Below are positions 24,041-32,514 of a stretch of 33,800 bases of DNA, piece after piece (the first letter of the stretch is position 1; every line of letters starts with the position of its first letter). Origin of the DNA: Pseudomonadota bacterium (GTDB lineage: Bacteria; Desulfobacterota; Desulfobulbia; Desulfobulbales; JAGXFP01); contig JAHJAA010000076.1 of assembly GCA_018814305.1 (NCBI GenBank), positions 1 to 33,800 on the forward strand, written 5' to 3'. The notes beneath the pieces are model-generated. The model searched no databases and was not told where the DNA came from. It saw only the letters and a program-made list of their open reading frames with translations. Position numbers and translations under genes: made by a program.

Positions 24041-24202
24041 AGGTACTTACCCTGTATCCGACCTGCCTATTACGCCTCACCAAACATCAAGATAGCTGTG
24101 AGTTTTTCCAGAGCCCGCGCGCTAAAAGCCAAGCCCGACAAGGACTCCGCGCTTCTTCGCGTCCCTCAACAATGCAATTGTTATCGGTTAACCTTTTTTC
24201 CA

Positions 24203-24622
24203 TTATTCCCACGGATTAAGTAGTGCTGCTCCACTCTCTTTCATGTCAGAAGTATTGCGGGTTACTACTGTTAGGTGATGAGCAATTCCTGAAGCGGCAA
24301 TAAGAGAATCTATGGCGGGCATTGGTTTGCCAACTCGTTCCGTCATACCTTGAATTTTCCCCCATATCATCGCAGTTTGTAGGTCAACATCGATGATTCT
24401 TGTCCAAAATCTTTCTTTGAGATCATTCTCTACCCAATTATGCAGTTCTTCCTTTCTTCTCGATTCATCGAGCTTTTCAATACCTTTGTGAAGTTCGCCA
24501 ATTGTCAGGACACTGATAAAAAAATTACTCTCGTCTTCTTTTTTTATCCATCTGGTTACTTTTATGGATGGTTTTGGTCGTATGATTTCTGAAATGACGC
24601 AGGTATCCAATAGGTATTTCAT
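24203..24622 (-). CDS. PIN-domain toxin (VapC/FitB-like RNase)
   Basis: A 139-residue PIN-domain RNase of normal toxin length. The metal-binding acids are present: D6 in L-L-D-T-C-V-I, E43 in T-I-G-E-L-H-K-G, D105 in P-A-I-D-S-L-I-A-A, and D126 in N-T-S-D-M. The I-G-E-L-x-x-G-I and P-x-x-D-x-L-I-A-A signatures place it near the VapC/FitB branch rather than the T-H-V-x-L-W-W branch of the PIN toxin at 768-1163, so the two toxins in this window are not recent copies. Its ATG overlaps the antitoxin stop by four bases (ATGA). It lies between the tRNA-Glu repeats and is relatively AT-rich. Confidence 0.9.
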   Translation of the reverse strand: MKYLLDTCVISEIIRPKPSIKVTRWIKKEDESNFFISVLTIGELHKGIEKLDESRRKEELHNWVENDLKERFWTRIIDVDLQTAMIWGKIQGMTERVGKPMPAIDSLIAASGIAHHLTVVTRNTSDMKESGAALLNPWE

Positions 24623-24870
24623 AATTCGATATCCCTTGAAGAGCTCTTGTCTCTGGTGAGGTCAAGGTTTATGTCCGACAAGGGGGATTTTTTAAAGAAA
24701 GATACTAAGTCAGACTTTGGCTTATTGAGCTTTTGGTAGTCTTCAATAGCAATAATTACGACAGATTCTTTACCATGTTTTGTGACAACCTGGGGGCCAT
24801 CATGGTGGGCCTTATCTACCAAATTACTAAATTTGTTTTTTGCATCCTGAAGTTGCCATACATTTCCCAT
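24619..24870 (-). CDS. Phd/YefM-type antitoxin
   Basis: An 83-residue Phd/YefM-type antitoxin: W-Q-L-Q-D-A-K-N-K-F-S-N-L-V-D-K-A, then G-P-Q-V-V-T-K-H-G-K-E-S-V-V-I-I-A-I-E-D-Y. The C-terminal part is polar and charged, as expected for the toxin-wrapping segment. It should block the PIN toxin encoded next and repress the shared promoter. The ATG at 24870 has AGGAGG seven bases upstream; a GTG two codons earlier is less likely. The promoter and a palindromic operator are placed just upstream. Confidence 0.9.
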   Translation of the reverse strand: MGNVWQLQDAKNKFSNLVDKAHHDGPQVVTKHGKESVVIIAIEDYQKLNKPKSDLVSFFKKSPLSDINLDLTRDKSSSRDIEL

Positions 24871-24896
24871 AAACACACCTCCTGCTCCATTAATCT

Positions 24897-24942
24897 TTGG
24901 CTAGTCTGTCTAGATTATAGCCAAGAGGAAAGCGTGTGTCAA
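24897..24942 (-). promoter_or_regulatory. consensus promoter and operator of the second toxin-antitoxin pair
   Basis: On the minus strand TTGACA (24942-24937), a 17-base spacer, and TATAAT (24919-24914): a perfect sigma-70 promoter. TTGGCTA (24897-24903) and TAGCCAA (24918-24924) form a perfect 7-bp inverted repeat around the -10, enclosing a smaller CTAG...CTAG repeat (24901-24913). This is a likely site for antitoxin autorepression. Confidence 0.85.
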
Positions 24943-24954
24943 GAGTAGAGCCGT

Positions 24955-25360
24955 TTTCAGAAGGTATCGAGACAGAACTGCCAGTCACCCGACAGCCCCC
25001 TCACAGATTCCTCGTGCGGTTTTCCCGCACAATGCCCCTAAGTATTGTTCACATCGTTCAACAGCTGCTGGCTGTCGTGGCTATCCTCCCCAGGGAGGTT
25101 TGCTTGCCTTGCCCAGCTCTTCTTGGTCGGGACAAGTTTCCTTTGAGGAGCACACAATACCGTCACTCCCTTCCCTTTGTGATCGACCCTGCCGTCTCAG
25201 AGTACTCTGTAATCTGACTCTCTTCGCATTGTTATACCCATCGTGCCAGTCTTCTTTCGGTTGATCTGTCCTACCCCCAATCGGTAAATCGGAGGCGGAA
25301 GGGTCTCCCAAGCTACTGATACTTCTCCGGCATTTCCCACCAATTCCCACCAATTATCCT
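24955..25360 (-). mobile_element. possible group II intron relic without its reverse transcriptase
   Basis: No complete gene fits this stretch. On the minus strand, TGCGGGAAAACCGCACGAGG (about 25013-25032) followed by GAGGGGGC and a hairpin-forming segment resembles the RNA found just after the reverse transcriptase gene of some bacterial group II introns. The frame at 25081-25353 has a faint likeness to the N-terminal leader of such enzymes. The body of the enzyme, and domain V, are not visible. An alternative is a structured RNA unrelated to introns. This is recognition by eye, not a search. Confidence 0.3.
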
Positions 25361-25418
25361 TTTTCTCATTTTATTTGTCTCTCGATACCTGGGTTAAAAA
25401 GCCATCAAGAAAAGGCAC

Positions 25419-25452
25419 AAAAAAAGGGAATCAAGCTAATTGCTTGATTCCC
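25419..25452 (-). terminator. terminator of the tRNA-Lys/tRNA-Glu unit
   Basis: On the minus strand GGGAATCAAGC (25452-25442), loop AATTA, GCTTGATTCCC (25436-25426) and seven T: a perfect 11-bp stem, 12 bases after the tRNA CCA. Confidence 0.9.
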
Positions 25453-25464
25453 TATATGTAAAAC

Positions 25465-25542
25465 TGGCGTCCCCAACGAGATTTGAACTCGTGTTGCCGG
25501 CGTGAAAGGCCGGTGTCCTGGACCTGGCTAGACGATGGGGAC
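25465..25542 (-). tRNA. tRNA-Glu (TTC)
   Basis: The acceptor arms pair (GTCCCCA with TGGGGAC), the T arm carries TTCAAAT, and the anticodon loop reads CT-TTC-AC, giving Glu. The 3' CCA is encoded. It follows tRNA-Lys by 26 bases and its 3' end is duplicated at 24029-24040. Confidence 0.95.
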
Positions 25543-25568
25543 GCAGAGCGAAAACACGTCGATTCAGC

Positions 25569-25644
25569 TGGTGGGTCGTGTTGGATTCGAACCAACGACT
25601 CTCTGCTTAAAAGGCAGATACTCTACCGACTGAGTTAACGACCC
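25569..25644 (-). tRNA. tRNA-Lys (TTT)
   Basis: GGGTCGT pairs with ACGACCC, the T arm has GTTCGAATC, and the anticodon loop reads CT-TTT-AA, giving Lys. The CCA is encoded. It is the first gene of a two-tRNA unit read leftward. Confidence 0.95.
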
Positions 25645-25954
25645 GCCTTGGAAAGATGCCTTTTTACAATAATCGCAACAGGCTGTCAAGTTTCCACTTG
25701 CCATATTACATGTTTTTTTCGGAAGAATAAAAACAAAGTTCTTTGAAACCACGAAATCTTTGTTTCCACGAGCGAAGAATCCCGGGGGCGTCGACAAGGT
25801 CCCCGGAATTTCCTTGTTCTCCTTGGGTAGGTTTGCTATATCTTGGTAGCGTTATGCCGATCCGAACAAAAGCTTTATCCGGACACGGCTTCAGGCGGCG
25901 GACCATCCTCAACTAAGTCTGACCGCCTCAACTTTTCTGATGGAAATAGACACC
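25645..25954. other. 310-base divergent gap between tRNA-Lys and rdgC
   Basis: The right-hand part should hold the rdgC promoter, which I cannot place with confidence. The left-hand part has the tRNA promoter listed separately. Short minus-strand frames here have no family resemblance. Confidence 0.5.
25661..25689 (-). promoter_or_regulatory. promoter of the tRNA-Lys/tRNA-Glu unit
   Basis: On the minus strand TTGACA (25689-25684), 17 bases, TAAAAA (25666-25661), ending 17 bases before the tRNA-Lys 5' end. The -35 is consensus and the -10 keeps four of six bases. Confidence 0.6.
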
Positions 25955-26560
25955 ATGGGACTCATCTCCAACGCGGCCAGTCTGGTCCGCTACAGTGTGC
26001 AAGGCGAGCTGCCGGAAAACTTCTGGGAGTTTGCCGCCGAACGAATCGCCAAACACTCCTTTCGCGATATCGATGACAACTATGAAGAACGCTCGGTGGG
26101 CTGGGTTTCAGTCCGCAATATGTTTGACAGCGACCTTCTCTACGAAAGCTACGCGGTGAGCGATTATCTGGTGCTTGCCCTGCGCATCGACGAACGCAAG
26201 GTGGCCCCGGCCGCCCTGAAAAAGTTCACCATGAAGGAAGAGGAACGGATCAAACGGGAACGACAGATCCCCAAACTTAGCCGGGATCATCGCCTGGAGA
26301 TCAAAGAGGCCATCCACACCATGCTTATAAAAAAAGCGGTGCCGATGTCGGCGGTGTTTGATCTGGCCTGGAACCTGGCTGAAAACACCGTACTGTTTTT
26401 TTCTACCAACCAGAAGGCCCAGGCAGTTTTGGAAGACTTTTTCAAGGAAACCTTCGACCTCCACCTGATGCAGCAAATTCCTTATATCACAGCCGGCATG
26501 CTTCTTGACCCCGCCGAGGCTGACCAACTTGCCGGGATCCCCCCGGAAATTCTTATCTAA
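25955..26560 (+). CDS. rdgC: recombination-associated protein RdgC, short form
   Basis: A 201-residue RdgC-like protein, shorter than the roughly 300 residues of enterobacterial RdgC but like the short forms I know from Desulfobacterota. The pattern follows the family: N-terminal S-N-A-A-S-L-V-R-Y-S-V-Q-G-E-L-P, then R-S-V-G-W-V-S-V, Y-L-V-L-A-L-R-I-D-E-R-K-V-A-P-A, and L-S-R-D-H-R-L-E-I-K-E-A. RdgC binds double-stranded DNA as a ring and can limit RecA access. The ATG at 25955 has GGA nine bases upstream; an earlier in-frame ATG at 25940 has no ribosome site. It sits 9 bases before a gene of unknown function, so the two are one operon. Confidence 0.75.
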   Translation: MGLISNAASLVRYSVQGELPENFWEFAAERIAKHSFRDIDDNYEERSVGWVSVRNMFDSDLLYESYAVSDYLVLALRIDERKVAPAALKKFTMKEEERIKRERQIPKLSRDHRLEIKEAIHTMLIKKAVPMSAVFDLAWNLAENTVLFFSTNQKAQAVLEDFFKETFDLHLMQQIPYITAGMLLDPAEADQLAGIPPEILI

Positions 26561-26569
26561 AGGGCCACC

Positions 26570-27112
26570 ATGGATCTCGTCGACCTGATTACCGAAAAAC
26601 GATTCCTGGGCCAGGAGTTCCTCACCTGGCTCTGGTATAAGAGTGAAGAACGCGGCGGCACTATTTATCTGGACCGGAGCGCCACAGATATTGAGCTGAT
26701 CCTTGAAAAACATATCCTCCTGGAATCCGGCGAGGGTGAATCATATGAAAAAATGATCTGCCAGGGATTACAGACCGAACTCCAGGAGGCCCGGACCGGT
26801 CTGGCCATGGGCAAAAAAATTGAACAGGCCCGGATCATGATGATCCGCGATGACCACGAATACCGGTTCACCCTGAAGGGGAGCCTGCTCACCTTCAGCA
26901 GCATCCGACTGCCCAAGACCATGGCCGGCTCGGAAGAGGGCGATGATGTCGATGCCGTGGCCGGGATGCTGCTTGACCGGATCGGCCTCTATGAAATTAT
27001 GCTCCGGACCGTGGATGAACTTTTCCGGATGTTTCTCAAAAAAAGAATCGGGTCGGACTGGCCCGCCGAACTCGCTTCCTTGACCCGTTGGATCAAGAAA
27101 GGTGAGGCATAA
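26570..27112 (+). CDS. unknown protein paired with RdgC
   Basis: A 180-residue protein I cannot assign to a named family. It opens with [22 protein letters not shown], a tryptophan-rich motif I associate with a gene that follows short rdgC in related bacteria. The middle is charged ([19 protein letters not shown]) and then H-E-Y-R-F-T-L-K-G. The C-terminal 45 residues are helical ([16 protein letters not shown]). It starts 9 bases after rdgC and ends 14 before gatB, so translation is probably coupled to both. A role with RdgC on DNA is inference from pairing. Confidence 0.65.
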   Translation: MDLVDLITEKRFLGQEFLTWLWYKSEERGGTIYLDRSATDIELILEKHILLESGEGESYEKMICQGLQTELQEARTGLAMGKKIEQARIMMIRDDHEYRFTLKGSLLTFSSIRLPKTMAGSEEGDDVDAVAGMLLDRIGLYEIMLRTVDELFRMFLKKRIGSDWPAELASLTRWIKKGEA

Positions 27113-27126
27113 ACGGAGTCTTTCCC

Positions 27127-28560
27127 ATGGAATTTGAAACAGTTATCGGCCTTGAAATCCATGCCCAGCTGAAAACAAATACCAAGATCTTCTGCGGCTG
27201 CTCAACGGAATTCGGCAAGCCGCCCAACACCAACACCTGCCCGGTCTGTTTGGGAATGCCAGGAGTCCTGCCGGTGCTGAACCGCACGGTGGTGGAATAC
27301 GCCATCCGAATGGGCCTGGCCACCAACTGCGAGATCAACCGGACCAATCAGTTCGCCCGGAAGAATTACTTCTACCCCGACCTGCCCAAGGGTTACCAGA
27401 TCTCCCAGTTCGAGCTCCCGATCTGTGAGCATGGCTGGGTTGAGATTACCGTCGACGACACAATCAAACGCATCGGGCTGACCAGGATCCACATGGAAGA
27501 AGACGCCGGCAAGCTGATCCATGACGATCACGAACCGGTAAGTTATGTGGACTTAAACCGAACCGGCACCCCCTTAATCGAAATCGTCAGTGAACCGGAT
27601 CTGCGCTCCCCGGAGGAGGCGGCGGCCTACCTGCGAAAACTCCACGCCATCGTCCGCTATCTGGATATCTGTGACGGCAATATGCAGGAAGGCAGCTTCC
27701 GCTGCGACGCCAACATCTCTTTACGCCCCAAAGGTCAAGAAGCGTTCGGCACTCGCACCGAGCTTAAAAACATGAACTCCTTCCGCAATGTCCAGAAGGC
27801 CCTGGAGTATGAGGTCCGGCGGCAGCGCGATATCCTGTTGGACGGCGGCAAAGTGGTCCAGCAGACCCTGTTATGGGATCCGGATACCAACCGCACCAAT
27901 GCCATGCGCTCCAAGGAAGAGGCCCACGACTACCGGTATTTTCCCGACCCTGACCTGGTGCCCATCGTGATCTCAGAAGAGTGGATTAATGAAATTACCG
28001 TCTCCCTGCCCGAGTTGCCCCATCAACGAAAATCCCGGTTGATCGAAACCCTGGGCCTGTCGGAAGATGATGCGGGCATTATCACCGGAGATCGGGAATT
28101 GGCCGACTACTTCGAAACCGCCCTCGTCCGCTATGATAACGGCAAAAAACTGGCCAACTGGATCATGACCGAATTGCTCAGGGAACTGAAAGAACGAGAC
28201 CAGGAGATCAGCCAGTGCCAAGTCACCCCGGATGGCCTAGCCGAACTCCTGACCATGGTCGACAAGGGCACAATCAGCGGCAAAATCGCCAAGACCGTGT
28301 TCCAGGAGATGATGGTCTCGGGCAAGGACGCCGGAACCGTAGTCAAGGAGAAAAACCTGGTCCAGATGAGTGACGAAGGGGATCTTTTAAAGATGATCGA
28401 TGAAATCATCTCGGCCAATCCCGACCAGGTTACCGAATACCGGGGCGGCAAGACCAAGCTCATGGGCTTCTTTGTCGGCCAGTTGATGCAGAAGACCAAG
28501 GGCCGGGCCAATCCTCAACTGGCCAACCAACTGCTGGCCAAGGCCCTGGACAACAAATAG
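27127..28560 (+). CDS. gatB: Asp-tRNA(Asn)/Glu-tRNA(Gln) amidotransferase subunit B
   Basis: A 477-residue GatB of normal length. GatB binds the mischarged tRNA and activates Glu or Asp on it so that ammonia released by GatA makes Gln-tRNA(Gln) or Asn-tRNA(Asn). The family marks are present: G-L-E-I-H-A-Q-L at 8-15, the zinc-type cysteines C-G-C-S and N-T-C-P-V-C, then [22 protein letters not shown], and [13 protein letters not shown]. The C-terminal part is the YqeY-like tRNA-binding tail. gatA and gatC are not in this window. GGAG lies eight bases before the ATG. Confidence 0.97.
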   Translation: MEFETVIGLEIHAQLKTNTKIFCGCSTEFGKPPNTNTCPVCLGMPGVLPVLNRTVVEYAIRMGLATNCEINRTNQFARKNYFYPDLPKGYQISQFELPICEHGWVEITVDDTIKRIGLTRIHMEEDAGKLIHDDHEPVSYVDLNRTGTPLIEIVSEPDLRSPEEAAAYLRKLHAIVRYLDICDGNMQEGSFRCDANISLRPKGQEAFGTRTELKNMNSFRNVQKALEYEVRRQRDILLDGGKVVQQTLLWDPDTNRTNAMRSKEEAHDYRYFPDPDLVPIVISEEWINEITVSLPELPHQRKSRLIETLGLSEDDAGIITGDRELADYFETALVRYDNGKKLANWIMTELLRELKERDQEISQCQVTPDGLAELLTMVDKGTISGKIAKTVFQEMMVSGKDAGTVVKEKNLVQMSDEGDLLKMIDEIISANPDQVTEYRGGKTKLMGFFVGQLMQKTKGRANPQLANQLLAKALDNK

Positions 28561-28599
28561 CCCCTCGACCGACTTTGCGGAGTATACCCATACCGGACC

Positions 28600-29331
28600 A
28601 TGAATCAGGAAGAGTGGCAAAAACGGGGCGAAGGCCACCGATCACGACTCCGTGATAAGTTCTTTGAACGGGGCATCGCTTCGCTCAGTGATGCCGAAGT
28701 ATTGGAAATGCTGCTGACCTTGGGCACCCCTCGCAAGGACTGCAAGCAACCCGCCCGAGCCGCCCTGGAAAAATTCGGTTCCCTGGCTAAGGTCCTGGAT
28801 GCGCCCCGAGATGAACTCCTCACGATCAAAGGAATTGGCCCCCTCAATTCCTTTTCCGTAAGCTTTATCCAGGCGGTAGCCCGCCGCTATCTCCAGGATC
28901 GGCTCCCCGAAAGGCCCCATCTCCATTCATCTAAAGAGGTGGCCGACTACCTGATCCACTCCATGCGCAGCCTCAACAAGGAAGTCCTCACCGTAATCAT
29001 GCTCGATGCCAGCCATGGCATCATCGATTCCAAGATCGTAGCCGAGGGGACCTTGACCAGCAATACCATCTATCCCCGGGAGCTGGTCAAACTGGCCCTG
29101 GACAATCACGCCGCCGCCATGATCATTGCCCATAATCATCCCTCCGGCGCCCTTCACCCATCAGCAGCCGATCTTGACCTGACCCGGCATCTTTTTCAGG
29201 CCTGCAATTTGATGGGAATTAATCTGCTCGATCACCTGATCATCGGCAACGACCAGACCCCATACAGCTTTGCCGACCATGGCCTGATGGCCGATATCAG
29301 GCGCGAACTTCAAACTGGTGAACCAGGATGA
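28600..29331 (+). CDS. radC: RadC-family JAMM/MPN protein
   Basis: A 243-residue RadC. The N-terminal half has a UPF0758-type helix-hairpin-helix (I-K-G-I-G-P-L). The C-terminal half is an MPN/JAMM metal domain with E128, H178 and H180 in A-H-N-H-P-S-G, and D191 in S-A-A-D-L-D-L-T, so a metal hydrolase site is complete. The name comes from an old link to DNA repair in E. coli that has been disputed; the true role is unknown, and related proteins occur on mobile elements. Its start lies 39 bases after gatB without a strong ribosome site, so coupling to gatB translation is unlikely. Confidence 0.95.
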   Translation: MNQEEWQKRGEGHRSRLRDKFFERGIASLSDAEVLEMLLTLGTPRKDCKQPARAALEKFGSLAKVLDAPRDELLTIKGIGPLNSFSVSFIQAVARRYLQDRLPERPHLHSSKEVADYLIHSMRSLNKEVLTVIMLDASHGIIDSKIVAEGTLTSNTIYPRELVKLALDNHAAAMIIAHNHPSGALHPSAADLDLTRHLFQACNLMGINLLDHLIIGNDQTPYSFADHGLMADIRRELQTGEPG

Positions 29332-29374
29332 GATCAGGGCAGATCCTTCGATGTTTCGGCACGAAGAGTGAATC

Positions 29375-30523
29375 ATGAGTGCTCGTCCCGAGGCCGGACT
29401 CTATCTCCACATCCCTTTTTGCCGCTCAAAATGTGATTACTGCGCCTTTGTCTCCTACCCCCTGGGCAGGCACGACCTCACCGACTATTGCACCGCGCTG
29501 GCCAAAGAAATCAAGAAGGTCTCAACTCTTGACTGGAGCCGCAATCACCGTTTTTCCACCATCTTTATCGGTGGCGGCACCCCCACCATTGTTGAGGCCG
29601 CATCCTTGGTCCACCTGCTTGACCTCCTGCGCAGCCATTTTTGGGTGGACGACCAGGCCGAGATAACGGTTGAAACCAACCCCAACACCGTTCACTCTGA
29701 AGCACTCAGCCACTTACGAGAGGGCGGAGTGAACCGGCTGAGTATCGGCGTTCAGACCTTTGATGATGCGATCCTCACCCGGATCGGCCGGACCCATACC
29801 GCAGCCCAGGCGATCACCGCGGCCACCCAGGCCCGCGAATCCGGTTTTGAAAATATCAATCTGGACCTGATCTTTGGGCTACCCGGCCAGACTCTTAGCG
29901 ACTGGCAAGCAACCCTGACCCAAGCCATCAATCTCGCCCCTGATCACCTCTCGATCTACCAACTCAGCCTGGACCAGGGCAGCCGTTTCAGCGAACTTGC
30001 CGACCAGGGAGCCCTGACCCTCCCTGACGAAGAAGAAGAGGCAGAGATGTTTGAGTTTACCAACCTGGTCCTGCCGCCAAACGGTTTTGAACGCTATGAA
30101 ATCTCCAATTACTCCCGACTAGGCCGACAATGCCGCCACAATCTCAATTACTGGGATAACGGCTCCTATCTCGGCTTCGGGGCCGGGTCAGTCTCCTGCC
30201 TCTCAGGCCTGCGTCTCCAGACAACCCCGAATCCCGACCGATATACCAAATGTATAACCCAAGACCTGCCACCATATATCGAGGCGGAATCCTTGGCCCC
30301 GGAAGCCCGCTTCCGGGAAACAGTGATCATGGGTCTCAGGCTCATCACGGGGATCGACGGAAACCTTCTAAGGGAACGTTTCGGCCTGGATCTTCGCGAA
30401 TACTATGGTACTATCCTGGAAAATTTGATCCATCAAGATCTGCTTCGGTTCGACCATAACCGATTGTATTTGACCGAGAGGGCCTTACCGATTGCCAATC
30501 AAGTCCTGGCGGAACTGGTATAA
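29375..30523 (+). CDS. hemW: radical SAM haem chaperone HemW
   Basis: A 382-residue HemW-type radical SAM protein. The cluster motif is C16-x3-C20-x2-C23 in H-I-P-F-C-R-S-K-C-D-Y-C. F-I-G-G-G-T-P-T follows, a SAM-binding signature, and G-V-N-R-L-S-I-G-V-Q-T-F and L-D-L-I-F-G-L-P-G-Q-T complete the family pattern. HemW was long annotated as an oxygen-independent coproporphyrinogen oxidase (HemN), but it lacks HemN's extra cysteine in the C-x3-C-x2-C-x-C motif and acts in haem delivery to respiratory enzymes. This fits a cell with c-type cytochromes, such as the one at 14570. The ATG has only a weak GAGTG ribosome site. Confidence 0.92.
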   Translation: MSARPEAGLYLHIPFCRSKCDYCAFVSYPLGRHDLTDYCTALAKEIKKVSTLDWSRNHRFSTIFIGGGTPTIVEAASLVHLLDLLRSHFWVDDQAEITVETNPNTVHSEALSHLREGGVNRLSIGVQTFDDAILTRIGRTHTAAQAITAATQARESGFENINLDLIFGLPGQTLSDWQATLTQAINLAPDHLSIYQLSLDQGSRFSELADQGALTLPDEEEEAEMFEFTNLVLPPNGFERYEISNYSRLGRQCRHNLNYWDNGSYLGFGAGSVSCLSGLRLQTTPNPDRYTKCITQDLPPYIEAESLAPEARFRETVIMGLRLITGIDGNLLRERFGLDLREYYGTILENLIHQDLLRFDHNRLYLTERALPIANQVLAELV

Positions 30524-30613
30524 ATTCGATATGTTGTTCCTCTTAGGTAAGAAATATTCAGAATATCCGGATAGAACCACTTCACATAGAGACCTTTGAC
30601 GAGTTATCCCGCC

Positions 30614-31972
30614 ATGGCCAAAGAAAAAAAAGTATATCGTTGCCTGAAATGCCAAGCCGAATTCAGTCGCTGGCACGGGCAATGCCCTGACTGCGGAGAA
30701 TGGAATACCCTTGAAGAGGGAGAGCCATCAAGGACAGCGTCACCTAGCCGTTCCCTGGGTTTTGCCGGAGCCCGTTCGGAAGTCCTGACCATGGCCCAGG
30801 TCAAGACCGTCAGTTCGCCCCGTTTCTCCTCGACCCTCGGCGAATTTGATCGAGTCCTGGGCGGCGGCGTGGTGCCGGGCTCCGTGGTCCTGGTGGGTGG
30901 TGATCCCGGGGTAGGAAAATCAACTATTCTTCTCCAGATCGGCTGCCAGTTGGCTGCATCCATGAAGGTCCTCTACGTCACCGGCGAAGAGTCTCCCCAA
31001 CAGATCGTCATGCGGGCCACGCGTCTCAATCTTCCCGAACAACAGCTGCTGCTACTGGCCGAAACCCGGGTGGAGGAAATTCTGGCGGCGGCGGAACGGG
31101 AGAAGCCGGCCGTGCTGATCATCGATTCCATCCAGACCATGCAGACCGCCGAGGCCAACTCCGCCCCGGGCAGTGTCACCCAGGTGCGGGAATCCGCCGC
31201 CCTGCTCACCACCTTTGCCAAATATTCGGGTACCGCCGTTTTCCTGGTGGGTCATGTTACCAAGAGCGGTGAATTGGCCGGACCACGTGTACTGGAGCAT
31301 ATAATTGATGTGGTCTGCTATATCGAGGGCGGCACCGACAGTCGCTACCGGATCATTCGCGCGGTGAAAAACCGCTTCGGGGCAGTCAATGAACTGGGGG
31401 TCTTCGGAATGACCGACCGGGGTTTAAAAGAAGTCAAAAATCCCTCCGCCATCTTCCTTTCCCGTCAGGATGAAGAGATGCCCGGTAGCGCGGTCACGGT
31501 CCTCTGGGAAGGCAGCCGCCCTTTACTGGTAGAAATCCAGGCCCTGGCCGACACCAGCTATTCGGAGAATCCCCGTCGAGTCACCCTGGGACTTGACGGC
31601 AACCGGTTGGCCATGCTGCTGGCCGTGCTCCATCGCCATGGCCGGATCACCACCTATGACAAGGATGTTTTTGTCAACGTGGTCGGCGGAATCAAGGTTA
31701 TGGAAACCAGCGCCGACCTGGCTTTAATTATGGCCGTAGTCTCAAGCCTCCAGGGTCGCCCCCTGCCCCGAGACCTGGCCGTATTCGGTGAGATTGGCCT
31801 GGCCGGTGAAATCCGCCCGGTTCCCGGTGGCCAGGAGCGTCTCCGGGAAGCGGCCAAACACGGCTTCACCCAGGCAATAATCCCCCAAGCCAACACCCCC
31901 AAAATACCAATCAAGGGGCTGGTGATTAACTCAGTCAGTCGACTCTCCCAGGCCCTTGACGTTCTTTCATAA
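30614..31972 (+). CDS. radA: DNA repair protein RadA
   Basis: A 452-residue RadA, the RecA-like helicase that helps branch migration of recombination intermediates. A C4 zinc finger opens the protein (C10, C13, C24, C27). Walker A is G-G-D-P-G-V-G-K-S-T at 95-104, and the RadA-specific K-N-R-F-G motif is at about 252-256. The C-terminal Lon-like domain is complete (D-G-N-R-L-A-M-L-L-A-V-L-H-R-H-G, then S-A-D-L-A-L-I-M-A-V-V-S-S). I chose the ATG at 30614; an in-frame TTG at 30596 adds six residues before the zinc finger. The gap from hemW is 90 bases, so it may have its own promoter. Confidence 0.96.
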   Translation: MAKEKKVYRCLKCQAEFSRWHGQCPDCGEWNTLEEGEPSRTASPSRSLGFAGARSEVLTMAQVKTVSSPRFSSTLGEFDRVLGGGVVPGSVVLVGGDPGVGKSTILLQIGCQLAASMKVLYVTGEESPQQIVMRATRLNLPEQQLLLLAETRVEEILAAAEREKPAVLIIDSIQTMQTAEANSAPGSVTQVRESAALLTTFAKYSGTAVFLVGHVTKSGELAGPRVLEHIIDVVCYIEGGTDSRYRIIRAVKNRFGAVNELGVFGMTDRGLKEVKNPSAIFLSRQDEEMPGSAVTVLWEGSRPLLVEIQALADTSYSENPRRVTLGLDGNRLAMLLAVLHRHGRITTYDKDVFVNVVGGIKVMETSADLALIMAVVSSLQGRPLPRDLAVFGEIGLAGEIRPVPGGQERLREAAKHGFTQAIIPQANTPKIPIKGLVINSVSRLSQALDVLS

Positions 31973-32187
31973 GAAAAGGCTGATCTGGTACAAAAATTAA
32001 CACCAAATCTTTGGTTTTTTCATTAAGTACAATTTTTTGTATCAATTCTCCCCGATTGTTTTTCCTATAAAACAACCGGAAGCCCTAGAAAACAATGAAG
32101 CAATCAAATAAAATAACAACTTGGCACACCCATTGCAATTATAACCAATCAAATAAAGCGAAATAATACATTTCTCTTTCCCCCTTG

Positions 32188-32222
32188 AAACCGGCCAGCT
32201 TCCCCCCTGGCCGGTTTTTTTA
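32188..32222 (+). terminator. terminator downstream of radA
   Basis: AAACCGGCCAG (32188-32198) pairs perfectly with CTGGCCGGTTT (32208-32218), followed by T. The loop is pyrimidine-rich. It lies about 215 bases after the radA stop. Confidence 0.85.
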
Positions 32223-32236
32223 TGTCATTCACAGTA

Positions 32237-32265
32237 TTGACATGGGTAAGCTGACATGGTACATG
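32237..32265 (+). promoter_or_regulatory. probable promoter of the tRNA-Ser genes
   Basis: TTGACA (32237-32242), 17 bases, TACATG (32260-32265), ending 17 bases before tRNA-Ser(TGA). The -35 is consensus and the -10 is weak. Confidence 0.4.
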
Positions 32266-32282
32266 GACATATTCTTACCCTG

Positions 32283-32368
32283 GGAGGAATGGCCGAGTGG
32301 TTGAAGGCGGCGGTCTTGAAAACCGTTGAACGAAAGTTCCGTGGGTTCGAATCCTACTTCCTCCGCCA
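32283..32368 (+). tRNA. tRNA-Ser (TGA)
   Basis: A class II tRNA with a long variable arm. GGAGGAA pairs with TTCCTCC, the T arm has GGTTCGAATCC, and the anticodon loop CT-TGA-AA gives Ser. The CCA is encoded. Confidence 0.95.
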
Positions 32369-32387
32369 TAATACGATTTTCAGTACT

Positions 32388-32481
32388 GGAGAGATGACCG
32401 AGCTGGCCGAAGGTGCTCGCCTGCTAAGCGAGTGTAGGGTCAAAAGCCTTACCGAGGGTTCGAATCCCTCTCTCTCCGCCA
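32388..32481 (+). tRNA. tRNA-Ser (GCT)
   Basis: A second class II tRNA, 19 bases after the first. GGAGAGA pairs with TCTCTCC, the variable arm is long, and the anticodon loop CT-GCT-AA gives Ser. The CCA is encoded. The two differ in the stems and are not a recent duplicate. Confidence 0.95.
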
Positions 32482-32514
32482 TATGTTTGTCCGGCATTGC
32501 CCGGCACAGCCGCT

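Larger units (their letters stand above)
31973..32282. other. 310-base gap between radA and the tRNA-Ser genes
   Basis: It is AT-rich and has no convincing reading frame. It contains the terminator at 32188-32222 and the probable tRNA-Ser promoter at 32237-32265, both listed separately. Confidence 0.6.

Noticed and set aside
23889-24083. 64-codon minus-strand frame across the tRNA-Glu repeat
   Set aside because: It runs through the terminator and duplicated tRNA end, so it is not a gene.
24936-25217. 93-codon plus-strand frame beside the second toxin-antitoxin promoter
   Set aside because: No ribosome site or family; better explained as the reverse of the possible intron relic.
25335-25360. 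Short direct repeat TTCCCACCAA, about two and a half copies
   Set aside because: Too short and too few copies for a CRISPR or a clear iteron set.
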